Counted from the first letter of the stretch, positions 1-7,378 are shown. The stretch: 11,972 nucleotides of DNA from Methanosarcina sp. (GCA_017883485.1 JADGNM010000039.1:1-11972); one strand, 5' to 3'. Notes: generated by a model not told the origin, from the sequence alone. Translations and numbers: made by a program.

Positions 1-40
1 CTTTATTGGAACAAAAAGTAGTTTCGGTTAAAGTTGACGC

Positions 41-90
41 ATTCCTCCCCCACCTGTCGCTTCGCTCCGAGGAAGGGGTCTCCTGCTTAT
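41..90 (+). mobile_element. Possible right end of an IS200/IS605-type element (hairpin)
   Basis: An imperfect hairpin pairs CCCC (48-51) with GGGG (75-78) and CCT (53-55) with AGG (70-72). It is set in a context reading ATTCCTCCCC ... GGGGTCTCCTGC. This arrangement resembles the subterminal right-end hairpin of IS200/IS605 elements, where it also forms the scaffold of the TnpB omega RNA. One plus-strand frame is open from base 3 to a TGA at 89-91 and could be a tnpB tail, but I do not recognise its protein. No transposase is visible because the window begins here. The resemblance is from memory of the family; the element and its exact end are inferred. Confidence 0.4.
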
Positions 91-91
91 G

Positions 92-335
92 AGGATGAAA
101 TCATTTTTATTCCGGAGAATCATTATAGATAATATATACATTCTCAGAATTCGCTACTTTTGGATGGAGCTGTTTTAAAAACGAAGTGCCAGGTGGATGA
201 TATAGTATTTTAGTGTTGATTTTGAGCATAAAAATGTAACAAACAATACGGAGAGATGTAGATTCCGTGCATAAGTAAAGTAGATGTTAACAGACGAATG
301 AATGCTTTCATGATTATTGATTCGCGGTGATTAGT
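92..335. other. AT-rich upstream region, no gene seen
   Basis: No convincing reading frame or RNA gene is visible. An AT-rich stretch with a TATA-like segment at about 128-140 could be the promoter of the gene starting at 336, which would give a leader of about 170 bases. Long leaders are common in Methanosarcina, but the assignment is weak. Confidence 0.4.
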
Positions 336-728
336 ATGGTTACGCATTTTGTAGAGGATGTTGCTGAGATGGCAACAATATGCGGATTAACTACATTGAA
401 TGATATACCCGGTGATGATACATCATTAGATATCAATGATTGTACATGCCCAAGATGCTTGAGTTTGGTTATTGGCGATTTAACTAAAAGATTACAGGTT
501 ACGCATTTCGTAGAGGATGTTGTTGAGATAGCAACAATATGCGGGTTAACTTCACTGGAAGATAGACCCAACGAAGATACATCATTAGACATTAATGATT
601 GTACATGCCAGCAGTGCTTGAGTTTGATTATTGGCAATTTGACTAAAAGATTACAGGATATTAATCGAGCAAGTGTGCTGCAGGTGCAGAATGTGGAGAA
701 AAAACGCAACGATGGCAGTAATTTGTAA
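336..728 (+). CDS. Cysteine-rich protein of two tandem 53-residue repeats, unknown function
   Basis: Function not recognised. I prefer the ATG at 336 over a GTG at 327 because GGTGA (326-330) lies five bases upstream as a good archaeal ribosome binding site. This gives 130 residues. The protein is an internal duplication: unit 1 is coded by 339-497 and unit 2 by 498-656, exactly 159 bases each. They differ at about 23 bases and about 11 of 53 residues by eye. Each unit starts VTHFVEDV, contains a lone Cys in the context ATICGLT, then a CxCxxC motif (CTCPRC in unit 1, CTCQQC in unit 2), and ends LTKRLQ. The eight cysteines and one His per unit suggest metal binding or disulfides, but this is inference. 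A hydrophilic tail of 23 residues follows. There is no signal peptide or membrane segment. The gene stands alone beside a possible IS end in AT-rich DNA, which could mean it is accessory. The frame staying open through both copies, with the cysteines kept, argues that it is a real gene. Confidence 0.6.
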   Translation: MVTHFVEDVAEMATICGLTTLNDIPGDDTSLDINDCTCPRCLSLVIGDLTKRLQVTHFVEDVVEIATICGLTSLEDRPNEDTSLDINDCTCQQCLSLIIGNLTKRLQDINRASVLQVQNVEKKRNDGSNL

Positions 729-1160
729 GTTCAGGTGTTCGATGAAGTTGGGTGAATATATTCCTGTATTTTGCTTTCAGCTTTTAAGGTTGCGGTTAAT
801 GGTTTAATGCTATTGATTGAAGGTTGAATAATTATTTCAGAACGGAAGGTAAAATTAACAATAAACTGTACGAATAAAAAAGTCAAGTCGCGTTTTTTTG
901 GGAGGATGTCGAAATATAAATTCCATAAAATAATCCTGCAATATTTATATTATACTATTTAATATTTCCGTTTCATATTTGCACTTATATCGCATTTTCC
1001 ACAATTCACACTATATTTTCAGCCTAATGTCCGTAACATTTAATTACTAGCATTTCTCTTTATGATAAACTCAAGGCTTGATGACATTTGTAACTTCAAG
1101 CTCTCAGCTTTCAAGGAATATTAAATGTTCCATCAAATATTTCACAGTCATCATTGAAGA

Positions 1161-1209
1161 TTATCGACTTATAAGGTCAAAGAATGTTATCGACTTAAGG
1201 TCATAGAAT
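1161..1209. repeat. Two-copy direct repeat upstream of the DUF5350-type gene
   Basis: TTATCGACTTA at 1161-1171 recurs at 1187-1197. The shared stretch continues as AAGGTCA then AGAAT, so copies of about 25 and 23 bases lie almost back to back, differing by a TA insertion and one substitution. They lie about 165 bases before the start codon at 1376. They could be regulator sites or slippage debris; nothing seen decides between these. Confidence 0.55.
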
Positions 1210-1322
1210 CAAGAAAGACCTATTTGTTGAGACACTGACGAGGATAGAAAAATCCGCGGCAACCGGCAGTGGTCATCAATAATGAATAACTCATGTGAAA
1301 ATGGTATGCGATAAATTACTAG

Positions 1323-1331
1323 TATATAAAT
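1323..1331 (+). promoter_or_regulatory. Probable TATA box for the DUF5350-type gene
   Basis: TATATAAAT lies about 45 bases before the ATG at 1376. Transcription would start near 1350, leaving a short leader that contains the GAGG ribosome binding site at 1365-1368. A second AT stretch at 1336-1346 is an alternative. Confidence 0.4.
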
Positions 1332-1363
1332 TACTAATATATATAGATAGAATCACAAGTTAA

Positions 1364-1549
<186 letters not shown>

Positions 1550-1640
1550 TTTTAAGGGCTTTTATCAACCTTTTTATACTAATTTTAAGTATTTCTATAA
1601 TTTTTCTAGATATAAGTATTCTGTAATTTTTCTAGAAGAC
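1550..1640 (+). terminator. T-rich archaeal terminator zone with a duplicated segment
   Basis: Several T tracts (about 1558-1563, 1571-1575, 1601-1605, 1627-1631) follow the stop codon at 1549, as expected for archaeal oligo-U termination. Two near-identical segments of about 24 bases (1586-1610 and 1613-1636), each starting TAAGTATT and ending AATTTTTCTAGA, show that one terminator unit was duplicated. Confidence 0.55.
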
Positions 1641-1696
1641 GTTTTTGTTCTACAGCAGCATTTTTGTTTTACTTAGTCTGGTACTTCAAGGCAAAC

Positions 1697-2058
1697 TCAG
1701 AACCCCAGCTTAAGAACCATATATACGATACTTACTCCTGAGATGCAGAATGCAATGATAAGGAAAATATTCAGGAAAAAGGAGAGATTTTTCCCTTCTT
1801 CAAGCAGCTTGAAAGTTTCATAGGCGAAGGTAGAAAACGTAGTAAAGGAGCCTATAATTCCTATGTTTACGAAATAGACGTGCCGGTTCGGAAGAAAAAG
1901 TAAGCAACGCCAGCACAATGCTCCCAAGGAGATTTACCGAAAGAGTACCAAGCTGTGCTTCTACAAATTCACAGAGCAAAAACCTGCAGATAGCCCCTAA
2001 AAAATCCGCCGACACCAATGAGAAAGATATTGTCCAGGTCTCTTTTCGCAAAGGGCAT
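1697..2058 (-). pseudogene. crcB: Broken fluoride channel gene crcB (fluC), two single-base insertions
   Basis: Reading the minus strand from the ATG at 2058 gives MPFAKRDLDNIFLIGVGGF. The frame then slips at a run of six T (plus-strand A at 1999-2004) and continues as LGAICRFLLCEFVEAQ and LSVNLLGS. It slips again near 1882-1886 and resumes as [22 protein letters not shown] to the TGA at 1697-1699. Removing one base at each site gives 119 residues, a normal FluC length (362 minus 2 is 360 bases). FluC hallmarks are present: GAICRF, the pore Asn in SVNLLGS, and the GSFTTFSTF track. The intact protein would be a dimeric membrane channel exporting fluoride. As written it cannot make a full channel. 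An ATG at 2078 opens a different frame that matches the family only after the first slip. Sequencing error in the T run is possible; the second site is only a GG pair. Confidence 0.8.
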
Positions 2059-2467
2059 AATTTCACTTTCGAATCCATTTTTAAGCTTAAGATCTGCTCG
2101 GTTTAGGATTAAGATCTCACCCAGATTCTTCCATTAGCCCTTGGAGTATAAAATTTTATTCATTACTTTTGAGCATATTCCGGAAACTGGAATTTACTTT
2201 TTTGAATCTCTTATTTTGAGCGGCCATGAGGAAATTAACTAAGATAAAAAAATTATATAGTATTTGTTTCTATAATAATTAAAGATGTTTAATGTGTCTT
2301 ATCCGTAAATGACTGCGCCTCAGGTAATACTTACGATGCAAAAGAAGGAACTGGAGCGTGAATATCACTTATTTACAATAAGCTGTGTTCCCACCTTCGG
2401 GTTTTTTGATTTAAGAGCAATTTTGTAAGTTGCAAAAGAAAGTCTAAAAAATAAAAACGAGGTAAAT
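2059..2467. other. Intergenic region between crcB and the C1A protease
   Basis: This divergent region must hold the promoters of crcB (minus) and the protease (plus). AT-rich segments at 2148-2165 and 2246-2282 are possible TATA regions. I looked for a fluoride riboswitch upstream of crcB and did not see a convincing one. A CCCACCTTCGGG segment followed by six T (2390-2407) is a weak hairpin. The protease ribosome binding site GAGGT is at 2459-2463. Confidence 0.4.
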
Positions 2468-4486
2468 ATGAAAAAAAGCCAAATGTTCAGACAATACTTT
2501 ATTCTGTTTCTGGTAATAGGTCTATCAATAGTTCTGGCAGGTACCCAATTTGTGGAAAAAAACAAGGTATCAGATGCCCAAAAAAATGCAATAAACCTGA
2601 ATGGGAGTCTCCCCAGGTCCGGACTTGCACCAGAAAACCCCGAATTCATTGAATATCAGAAGAACAAAATGTTAACTCAAAATGAACCGTCCTTAGATGG
2701 ACACAGAAAAGGCCTTATACTCTCACCTGTGAATCTTCATCACCTTAGCAGGATTTGCCCAGCGGGCGTATCTACTCCAGCATACTATGACCTTCGGACC
2801 CTGAACAAGGTAACGACTGTGAAAGACCAGGGTTATGCAGGGTCTTGCTGGGCATTTGCAGCCTATGCAGCTCTTGAATCATATTTAATGCCTGGAGAAA
2901 ACTGGGACTTTTCAGAGAATAACTTGAAAAACCTGCTTTCTAATACGTATTCTGAGGGATTCGACTCCGACGAAGGGGGAAATATGCTTATGTCAACTGC
3001 CTACCTGGCCCGCTGGAGCGGACCTGTGGCAGAGAGCGATGACTCTTATAGCGATTTATCGAGCTATTCGCCCACCGGACTCCCTGTACAGAAACATGTG
3101 CAAGATGTGTATTATCTTTCGAGCAGGAAGAACCCTCTGGATAACCAGGAGATTAAAAACGCAGTTCAAAACTACGGAGCAATAGACACCTCAATATACT
3201 ATGAAGATTCCTGTTATTCGCCTACCACACACAGTTATTACTTCAACGGGTCTTCAATTACTAACCATGAAGTAGCAATTGTAGGCTGGAACGATTCGTA
3301 TGATGGGAACAACTTTTCCGAAGTCCCTCCCGGAGATGGAGCATTTATCGTGAAAAATAGCTGGGGTACAGGCTGGGGTGAGAATGGTTATTTCTACGTT
3401 TCCTATTACGACTCAAACATAGGAAGCGAGGGGGCAGTCTACAAGGCTGAGACTCCAGCTGATTATAAGTATATCTATCAGTACGATCCCCTTGGATGGA
3501 CCGGTATGTACGGATACTCGGGCCCCACTGCCTGGTGTGCAAATATCTTTACTGCAAAATCTTCTAACGAAGTACTGAAAGCTGTCAGCTTCTACACGAC
3601 AGATCTGAACTGCAGTTATGTGATATATATCTACACTAATCCGGGGTCCAAGCCTACAAGTCAAGGTAATCCCGTTCTTACCCAGAAAGGGACAATCTCC
3701 AATGCAGGCTACCAAACGGTTCACCTGAATTCCGGAGTTAAGCTCAAAGCCGGCCAAAGATTTGCGGTAGTCCTGAAGCTTACAACACCTAAATATGATT
3801 ACCCTATTCCCATAGAATATCCATATCAAGGTTATAGTAGTAAAGCAACAGCACATGCAGGAGAGAGTTTCATTAGTCCTGACGGGAAAAACTGGATTGA
3901 CTTAACGAAAGATCCGGATTGCTCAAATACAAACGTATGCATTAAGGCCTTCACCGATCTTGGAACTCAGCTTCCTGTTGCAAACTTCTCGGCAACCCCG
4001 ACTTCAGGGTATACACCATTAACGGTATTATTTACGGACACCAGCACAAGCGGTAAACCAACATCCTGGTACTGGGACTTTGGAGACGGCACAAATTCAA
4101 AAAACGCTCAAACGGCTACACACACATTTACCAAGTTAGGAATCTACAATATTACCCTAACAGTAGCCAATGCCGCGGGCAATAATACGGTAAAAAAGTC
4201 AGGTTATATCAATGTGAAAGTTTTGAAACCACCCGTAGCTGCCTTCACTGCGAATGTAACATCTGGAGTTGCACCATTAACGGTACTGTTCACTGACACC
4301 AGCACAGGCGGTACACCAACATCCTGGTATTGGGATTTTGGTGACAAATCCAACTCGAAAAGTGTTCTTAATGCTACACATACGTTTACCAAAGCAGGAA
4401 AATACACTGTTAGCTTCACGGTTAAAAACGCTAAAGGTAGCAGTACAGCTAAAAAGGCCGGCTATATCACGGTAGCAAGTAAGTGA
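2468..4486 (+). CDS. Secreted papain-like (C1A) cysteine protease with lectin-like and two PKD domains
   Basis: This 672-residue protein starts at an ATG preceded by GAGGT (2459-2463). Residues 1-25 form a basic start plus a hydrophobic segment, a signal peptide or N-terminal anchor without a lipobox Cys. The peptidase domain spans about 105-325. The oxyanion-hole Gln121 and catalytic Cys127 are in QGYAGSCWAF, His267 in NHEVAIVGW, and Asn297 in VKNSWGTGWGENG, so the catalytic set is complete. Residues about 330-497 form a beta-rich segment with the layout of the lectin-like domain that often follows archaeal and clostridial C1A peptidases. Two PKD domains follow (about 502-585 and 588-672), each with PLTVLFTDTST, SWYWDFGD and a THTFTK...Y pattern. 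No C-terminal anchor or sorting motif is visible. The likely role is cleavage of proteins at or outside the cell surface, with the PKD repeats as spacers or adhesive modules. A T-rich terminator follows, and the neighbour moeA converges, so it is probably transcribed alone. Confidence 0.88.
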   Translation: MKKSQMFRQYFILFLVIGLSIVLAGTQFVEKNKVSDAQKNAINLNGSLPRSGLAPENPEFIEYQKNKMLTQNEPSLDGHRKGLILSPVNLHHLSRICPAGVSTPAYYDLRTLNKVTTVKDQGYAGSCWAFAAYAALESYLMPGENWDFSENNLKNLLSNTYSEGFDSDEGGNMLMSTAYLARWSGPVAESDDSYSDLSSYSPTGLPVQKHVQDVYYLSSRKNPLDNQEIKNAVQNYGAIDTSIYYEDSCYSPTTHSYYFNGSSITNHEVAIVGWNDSYDGNNFSEVPPGDGAFIVKNSWGTGWGENGYFYVSYYDSNIGSEGAVYKAETPADYKYIYQYDPLGWTGMYGYSGPTAWCANIFTAKSSNEVLKAVSFYTTDLNCSYVIYIYTNPGSKPTSQGNPVLTQKGTISNAGYQTVHLNSGVKLKAGQRFAVVLKLTTPKYDYPIPIEYPYQGYSSKATAHAGESFISPDGKNWIDLTKDPDCSNTNVCIKAFTDLGTQLPVANFSATPTSGYTPLTVLFTDTSTSGKPTSWYWDFGDGTNSKNAQTATHTFTKLGIYNITLTVANAAGNNTVKKSGYINVKVLKPPVAAFTANVTSGVAPLTVLFTDTSTGGTPTSWYWDFGDKSNSKSVLNATHTFTKAGKYTVSFTVKNAKGSSTAKKAGYITVASK

Positions 4487-4549
4487 AAATTTTGATTAAA
4501 AAATAAAAACAATCGAGATGAAAGGTAGTTGGATCGTTGATTATATCAG

Positions 4550-4590
4550 ATAAAACTATCTTTTCAAATAAAACTATCTTTTCGCTTTTA
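4550..4590 (+). terminator. Duplicated T-tract terminator of the protease gene
   Basis: ATAAAACTATCTTTTC occurs twice with an 18-base period (4550-4565 and 4568-4583) and is followed by another T run (4586-4589). The repeated T tracts lie 65-100 bases after the protease stop codon and fit archaeal transcription termination between convergent genes. Confidence 0.5.
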
Positions 4591-4626
4591 AGGCAATTTA
4601 AGAGCAGTTGGTCAGGAGGAGAGCTA

Positions 4627-5820
4627 CTATTCGATTAAAAAGACGTCTACTTCTTCTCCTTCTTCATAACCTTCCACATTTTCGGGAACAAGCACAAAGC
4701 CGTCAGCTCTTGAAACCGAGCTAAGGGCACCAGCCTTGGCTCCAGCCAGAGGACGCACTCTATCCCCTTCAAAAACAACACGTATAAAATTAACATATCC
4801 TATTTTTGAACTTATTTTTGCAGCCAGGCGCCTTTTCAGGATGAATTCGGGAACTTCCGGGATTGAGGCCAGCCTTCTGATCCCCGGGCGAACAAAGAAG
4901 TAGAGGGCAACCAATCCGGCAACAGGAAAACCGGGCAGGCAAACCACAGGGATATCATCTATTATTCCAAGGGCTGTAGGTTTTCCCGGACTGATTCCTA
5001 TACCATGCACAAGCAGCTCTCCCAGCAACGCCACAACCTCAGGGGCATGGCCTCTTTTCCCTACCGAAGTTCCGCCTGAAAGAAGGATCATATCGGCATC
5101 CAGGTTTAATTCTATTGCTTTTTTTATACTATCGGGGTTGTCGGGCACTATTTCAATGCCTCGAGGAGTCCCACCCCATTTATCCACATAGAGGGCGGCC
5201 ATCAGCCCGTTAGTCTCAAGCACAATGCCTGGAGGCGGAACGTCTCCTGCCTTTTTTCGGCTTACCAGCTCATCGCCCGTAGGGATTACTGCAATGACAG
5301 GTTTCTTAAAGACCTTTACCTTATCAAGCCCAAGAGATGCAAGTACAGCCGCATCACACGGACGAAGAAGGTGCCCGTCATCAAAAACCAGGTCTCCCTT
5401 TCTTATATCCTCTCCTATCTGCCCCACGTTCCTGTTCGGGTAGACCTGGGCTTTGATTTCGACAATATCTCCTGCAGCAACTGTATCCTCAACCATTACG
5501 ACTGCATCTGCTCCCTCCGGCACGGCAGCTCCGGTATGAACCCAGACAGAACTTCCTTCCTCTACATGGTCGGAGATCTGCAGCATTATAGGGTTTGAAG
5601 GAGAAGCTCCAAGAGTATCGGAGGCACGGACAGCGTAACCATCCATTGCAGCACGCCGGTAGTGAGGGACAGCCCTCCCGGAAACCATAGTTTCTGCCAG
5701 CACCCTGCCTGTGCAGACTTCGAGCGAGATTTCTTCAGTTTTTCCGGAAGGAGAGATATTCTCAAGGAAAAGTCTCAAAGCTTCATCAACAGAAGTTCGA
5801 TCCTTAAATATCCTGCCCAT
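4627..5820 (-). CDS. moeA: Molybdopterin molybdenumtransferase MoeA
   Basis: This 397-residue protein is a full-length MoeA, the enzyme that inserts molybdate (or tungstate) into adenylated molybdopterin, the last common step of the cofactor pathway in the cytoplasm. Visible motifs in order are MDGYAV (59-64), TGAAVPEGADAVVMVE (96-111), PTGDEL (180-185), SGGTSVG (248-254), SPGKP (277-281) and LPGFPV (295-300), where many family members have LPGNPV. A C-terminal beta domain follows. The start at 5820 is supported by AGGAGG a few bases upstream on the minus strand. It lies 21 bases downstream of moaD on the same strand and is almost surely in one transcript with it. In a methanogen the cofactor would serve formylmethanofuran dehydrogenase and similar enzymes (established for the group). 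No defects are seen. Confidence 0.92.
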   Translation of the reverse strand: MGRIFKDRTSVDEALRLFLENISPSGKTEEISLEVCTGRVLAETMVSGRAVPHYRRAAMDGYAVRASDTLGASPSNPIMLQISDHVEEGSSVWVHTGAAVPEGADAVVMVEDTVAAGDIVEIKAQVYPNRNVGQIGEDIRKGDLVFDDGHLLRPCDAAVLASLGLDKVKVFKKPVIAVIPTGDELVSRKKAGDVPPPGIVLETNGLMAALYVDKWGGTPRGIEIVPDNPDSIKKAIELNLDADMILLSGGTSVGKRGHAPEVVALLGELLVHGIGISPGKPTALGIIDDIPVVCLPGFPVAGLVALYFFVRPGIRRLASIPEVPEFILKRRLAAKISSKIGYVNFIRVVFEGDRVRPLAGAKAGALSSVSRADGFVLVPENVEGYEEGEEVDVFLIE

Positions 5821-5841
5821 GATCCTCCTCCTGAAGAAAAG

Positions 5842-6135
5842 TCAGCCTCCGGAAATCGGAGGCAGGACTGCAACCTCATCGGCATCCGAAAGAAGGGTAT
5901 CAAGCCCTTCGAGATGCCTGACATTATTTCCGTTTATAAGGACATTTATGGAACCGCATAAGACAAGAATTTCGTCTTTTCCCTCAGGCTTTTCAAAAAT
6001 GAGGTCCTTTAACCCGGGATATCTCTCAGTGAGGGATAAAAGGACGTCGATAACCTTCTCTCCGGAAAGCAGGAGTTCGGATGTACCTGCAGCCTCACGC
6101 AGATTTGCAAATAACTTAACTTTTATTTCAGCCAT
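5842..6135 (-). CDS. moaD: MoaD/ThiS-family ubiquitin-like sulfur carrier
   Basis: This 97-residue protein begins MAEIKVKLFANLREAAGTSEL, a typical MoaD opening with its beta strand and LR motif, and ends in DEVAVLPPISGG. The terminal Gly-Gly (96-97) is where the thiocarboxylate forms. As MoaD it is the small subunit of molybdopterin synthase, passing sulfur to precursor Z. Some archaeal MoaD-like proteins also act as protein modifiers (SAMPs), so that role cannot be excluded. It is the first gene of a two-gene unit with moeA (gap of 21 bases), which supports the molybdopterin role. There is no strong ribosome binding site. A TATA-like element only ~25-35 bases upstream suggests a very short or absent leader. 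No MoaE is in the window. Confidence 0.87.
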   Translation of the reverse strand: MAEIKVKLFANLREAAGTSELLLSGEKVIDVLLSLTERYPGLKDLIFEKPEGKDEILVLCGSINVLINGNNVRHLEGLDTLLSDADEVAVLPPISGG

Positions 6136-6160
6136 GAGAAAGACTATCTCATTCTGCCCC

Positions 6161-6170
6161 TTAAATATAA
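6161..6170 (-). promoter_or_regulatory. Possible TATA box of the moaD-moeA operon
   Basis: On the minus strand TTATATTTAA ends 25 bases before the moaD start codon at 6135. Archaeal transcription starts about 25 bases from the TATA centre, which would fall near 6140, giving an almost leaderless mRNA. The lack of a clear ribosome binding site agrees with this. Confidence 0.4.
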
Positions 6171-6329
6171 CTATTTGAAAAAAATAGGCGAGACTTACAG
6201 AGATTCTGAAAAAACAAAGAATGGGATTAATCCAGAGTTTTTACACTCGAAGTCGGAGAAAACAGAAACGGCACCGGAAAAAAATAATTGATAAGAAAAA
6301 AAGCTCTTATCTTATTGAAACCGGAAAAG

Positions 6330-6388
6330 TTGCACCTAAACTCTACATCTGCACCCAAAATCGGGCAAAAAGGGAACTTTAGGTGCAA
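6330..6388. promoter_or_regulatory. Perfect 11-bp inverted repeat with inner related copy, candidate operator or RNA structure
   Basis: TTGCACCTAAA at 6330-6340 is exactly complementary to TTTAGGTGCAA at 6378-6388. Between them TGCACCC (6350-6356) repeats the core of the first arm. It can pair, with one bulged base, with GGGCA (6363-6367) as a nested hairpin. The element lies between the divergent moaD-moeA operon and uppP, 195 and 92 bases from their starts. It could be paired binding sites for a regulator or a structured RNA. I do not recognise it as a known archaeal operator. Confidence 0.5.
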
Positions 6389-6434
6389 AGCCCATCTTTC
6401 ATAATATACATAATCCATCCCATTTTTCACTATA

Positions 6435-6466
6435 TTGATGAAATTTTTCATTTAGTTTGATGAAAT
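6435..6466 (+). repeat. TTGATGAAAT direct repeat with overlapping palindrome upstream of uppP
   Basis: TTGATGAAAT occurs at 6435-6444 and 6457-6466, 22 bases apart, about two helical turns. The first copy overlaps the palindrome ATGAAA-TT-TTTCAT (6438-6451). The repeats end 13 bases before the uppP start codon, so they could be a repressor site near the transcription start, or chance in AT-rich DNA. Confidence 0.35.
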
Positions 6467-6479
6467 ATTACTTTACTGG

Positions 6480-7318
6480 ATGACATTCTTTGAAGCAGTC
6501 GTAATTGGCTCTATTCAGGGGATTACGGAATGGCTGCCTATAAGCAGCAAAGCAATGACATCTCTTGTAATGATTAAAATTTTTGGAAAACCGTTGTCAT
6601 AAGCGCTTCCACTCGCCATATGGATGCACATCGGAACTCTCCTGGCCTCAGCAATATACTTTAGAGAAGAAATTAATAAAATAATAAAAAGGCTTCCTGC
6701 ATATTTTTCCGAGACCATTATGGGCGGTCGGTCTGGTAAAAATACAGGTCTCAAAACGGCGGAGAATGAAGAAGACAGCTTAATAAGCTTTCTCATAATA
6801 GCTACCTTCATGACAGGAATCATAGGGGTTCCGATCATGCTTTTTGTTGTCAAAAAGGCCCAGCTTTCGGGAGAAGCTGCAACTGCAGCCATAGGAATAT
6901 TTCTAATACTTACAGGTCTCCTCCAGCGGATCTCAGCAGGTGCGAAAAGTACAAAAAAAATACCGAGCACAAAAGATGCCTTCATTGTCGGTTTAGGCCA
7001 GGGTTTTGCCGCACTTCCGGGAATCAGCAGATCAGGAACTACAACAGGACTTTTCCTCTTCAGAAATTCGATTCCGAAAATGCTCTCAAATATAGCTACT
7101 TGACGAGTATCCCCGCAGTCCTTGGGGCTGAAATTGTTTTACAGATTACGGATATCGTGAAGGTAGATTTTGCTTCTCTTCTTGCAGTATTTTTCTCTTT
7201 TATATTTGGGTTACTCACAATAAATGCCTTCTTAAAAATCGCTCGAAGAGTTAATTTCTCCAACTTCTGCATATTACTGGGTTTAATGACTGTTTTGTCA
7301 CTCTTCCTATGGAGATGA
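6480..7318 (+). pseudogene. uppP: Broken undecaprenyl-diphosphatase-type gene uppP (bacA): ochre stop and frameshift
   Basis: From the ATG at 6480 the frame reads MTFFEAVVIGSIQGITEWLPISSKA, with the catalytic QGITE (13-17) and PISS motif. It then meets TAA at codon 41 (6600-6602) inside LS*ALPLAIWMHIGT, where the family usually has Glu (GAA to TAA is one base). The same frame continues through the second catalytic motif PGISRSGTT until one A is missing from the AAA at 7064-7066. Adding it back restores FRKFDSENALKYSYLTSIPAVLGAEI and the frame runs to TGA at 7316-7318. Repaired, the gene would be 279 residues, normal for UppP, a membrane phosphatase recycling polyprenyl diphosphate carrier. 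The stop is ochre, so pyrrolysine (UAG) decoding does not rescue it. Restart at Met49 (6624) would lose the first catalytic motif. No clear ribosome binding site precedes the start. Two independent lesions make real decay more likely than a single sequencing error. Confidence 0.88.
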
Positions 7319-7371
7319 ACCTAAATCCCAGCAAGTTATTCCAGGTCTTGTTTAATGACTATCCTGTTTCC

Positions 7372-7378
7372 TTTTTTT
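7372..7378 (+). terminator. T7 tract after uppP
   Basis: A run of seven T lies about 55 bases after the uppP stop and about 100 bases before the promoter-like element of the next gene, as expected for archaeal termination. Confidence 0.4.

Noticed and set aside
314..709. Minus-strand 131-codon frame opposite the Cys-repeat protein.
   Set aside because: The repeat structure makes both strands open, but only the plus strand has a ribosome binding site (GGTGA at 326-330) and a regular Cys pattern.
742..807. Micro-ORF of 21 codons (MKLGEYIPV...) with AGGTG upstream.
   Set aside because: Too short, no recognisable features, and such frames are expected by chance in this AT-rich region.
1161..1209. 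Start of a CRISPR array.
   Set aside because: Only two copies with essentially no spacer and no cas genes nearby.
1235..1258. CTGACGA followed by a GGAT/ATCC hairpin, resembling the start of a hammerhead ribozyme core.
   Set aside because: The required GAAA after stem II is absent (GCGG instead) and no matching stem III with a cleavage site is seen.
2059..2200. Possible fluoride riboswitch upstream of crcB.
   Set aside because: The conserved crcB-motif segments were not found on the minus strand by eye.
2390..2407. CCCACCTTCGGG followed by six T as an intrinsic terminator or attenuator before the protease gene.
   Set aside because: The stem is only three base pairs.
5711..6178. Long plus-strand open frame opposite moaD and moeA.
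   Set aside because: It is antisense to two well-recognised genes, and its protein has no family pattern and no ribosome binding site of its own.
6600..6602. Recoding of the in-frame stop in uppP, as for pyrrolysine.
   Set aside because: The codon is TAA; pyrrolysine uses TAG. A downstream frameshift would still break the gene.
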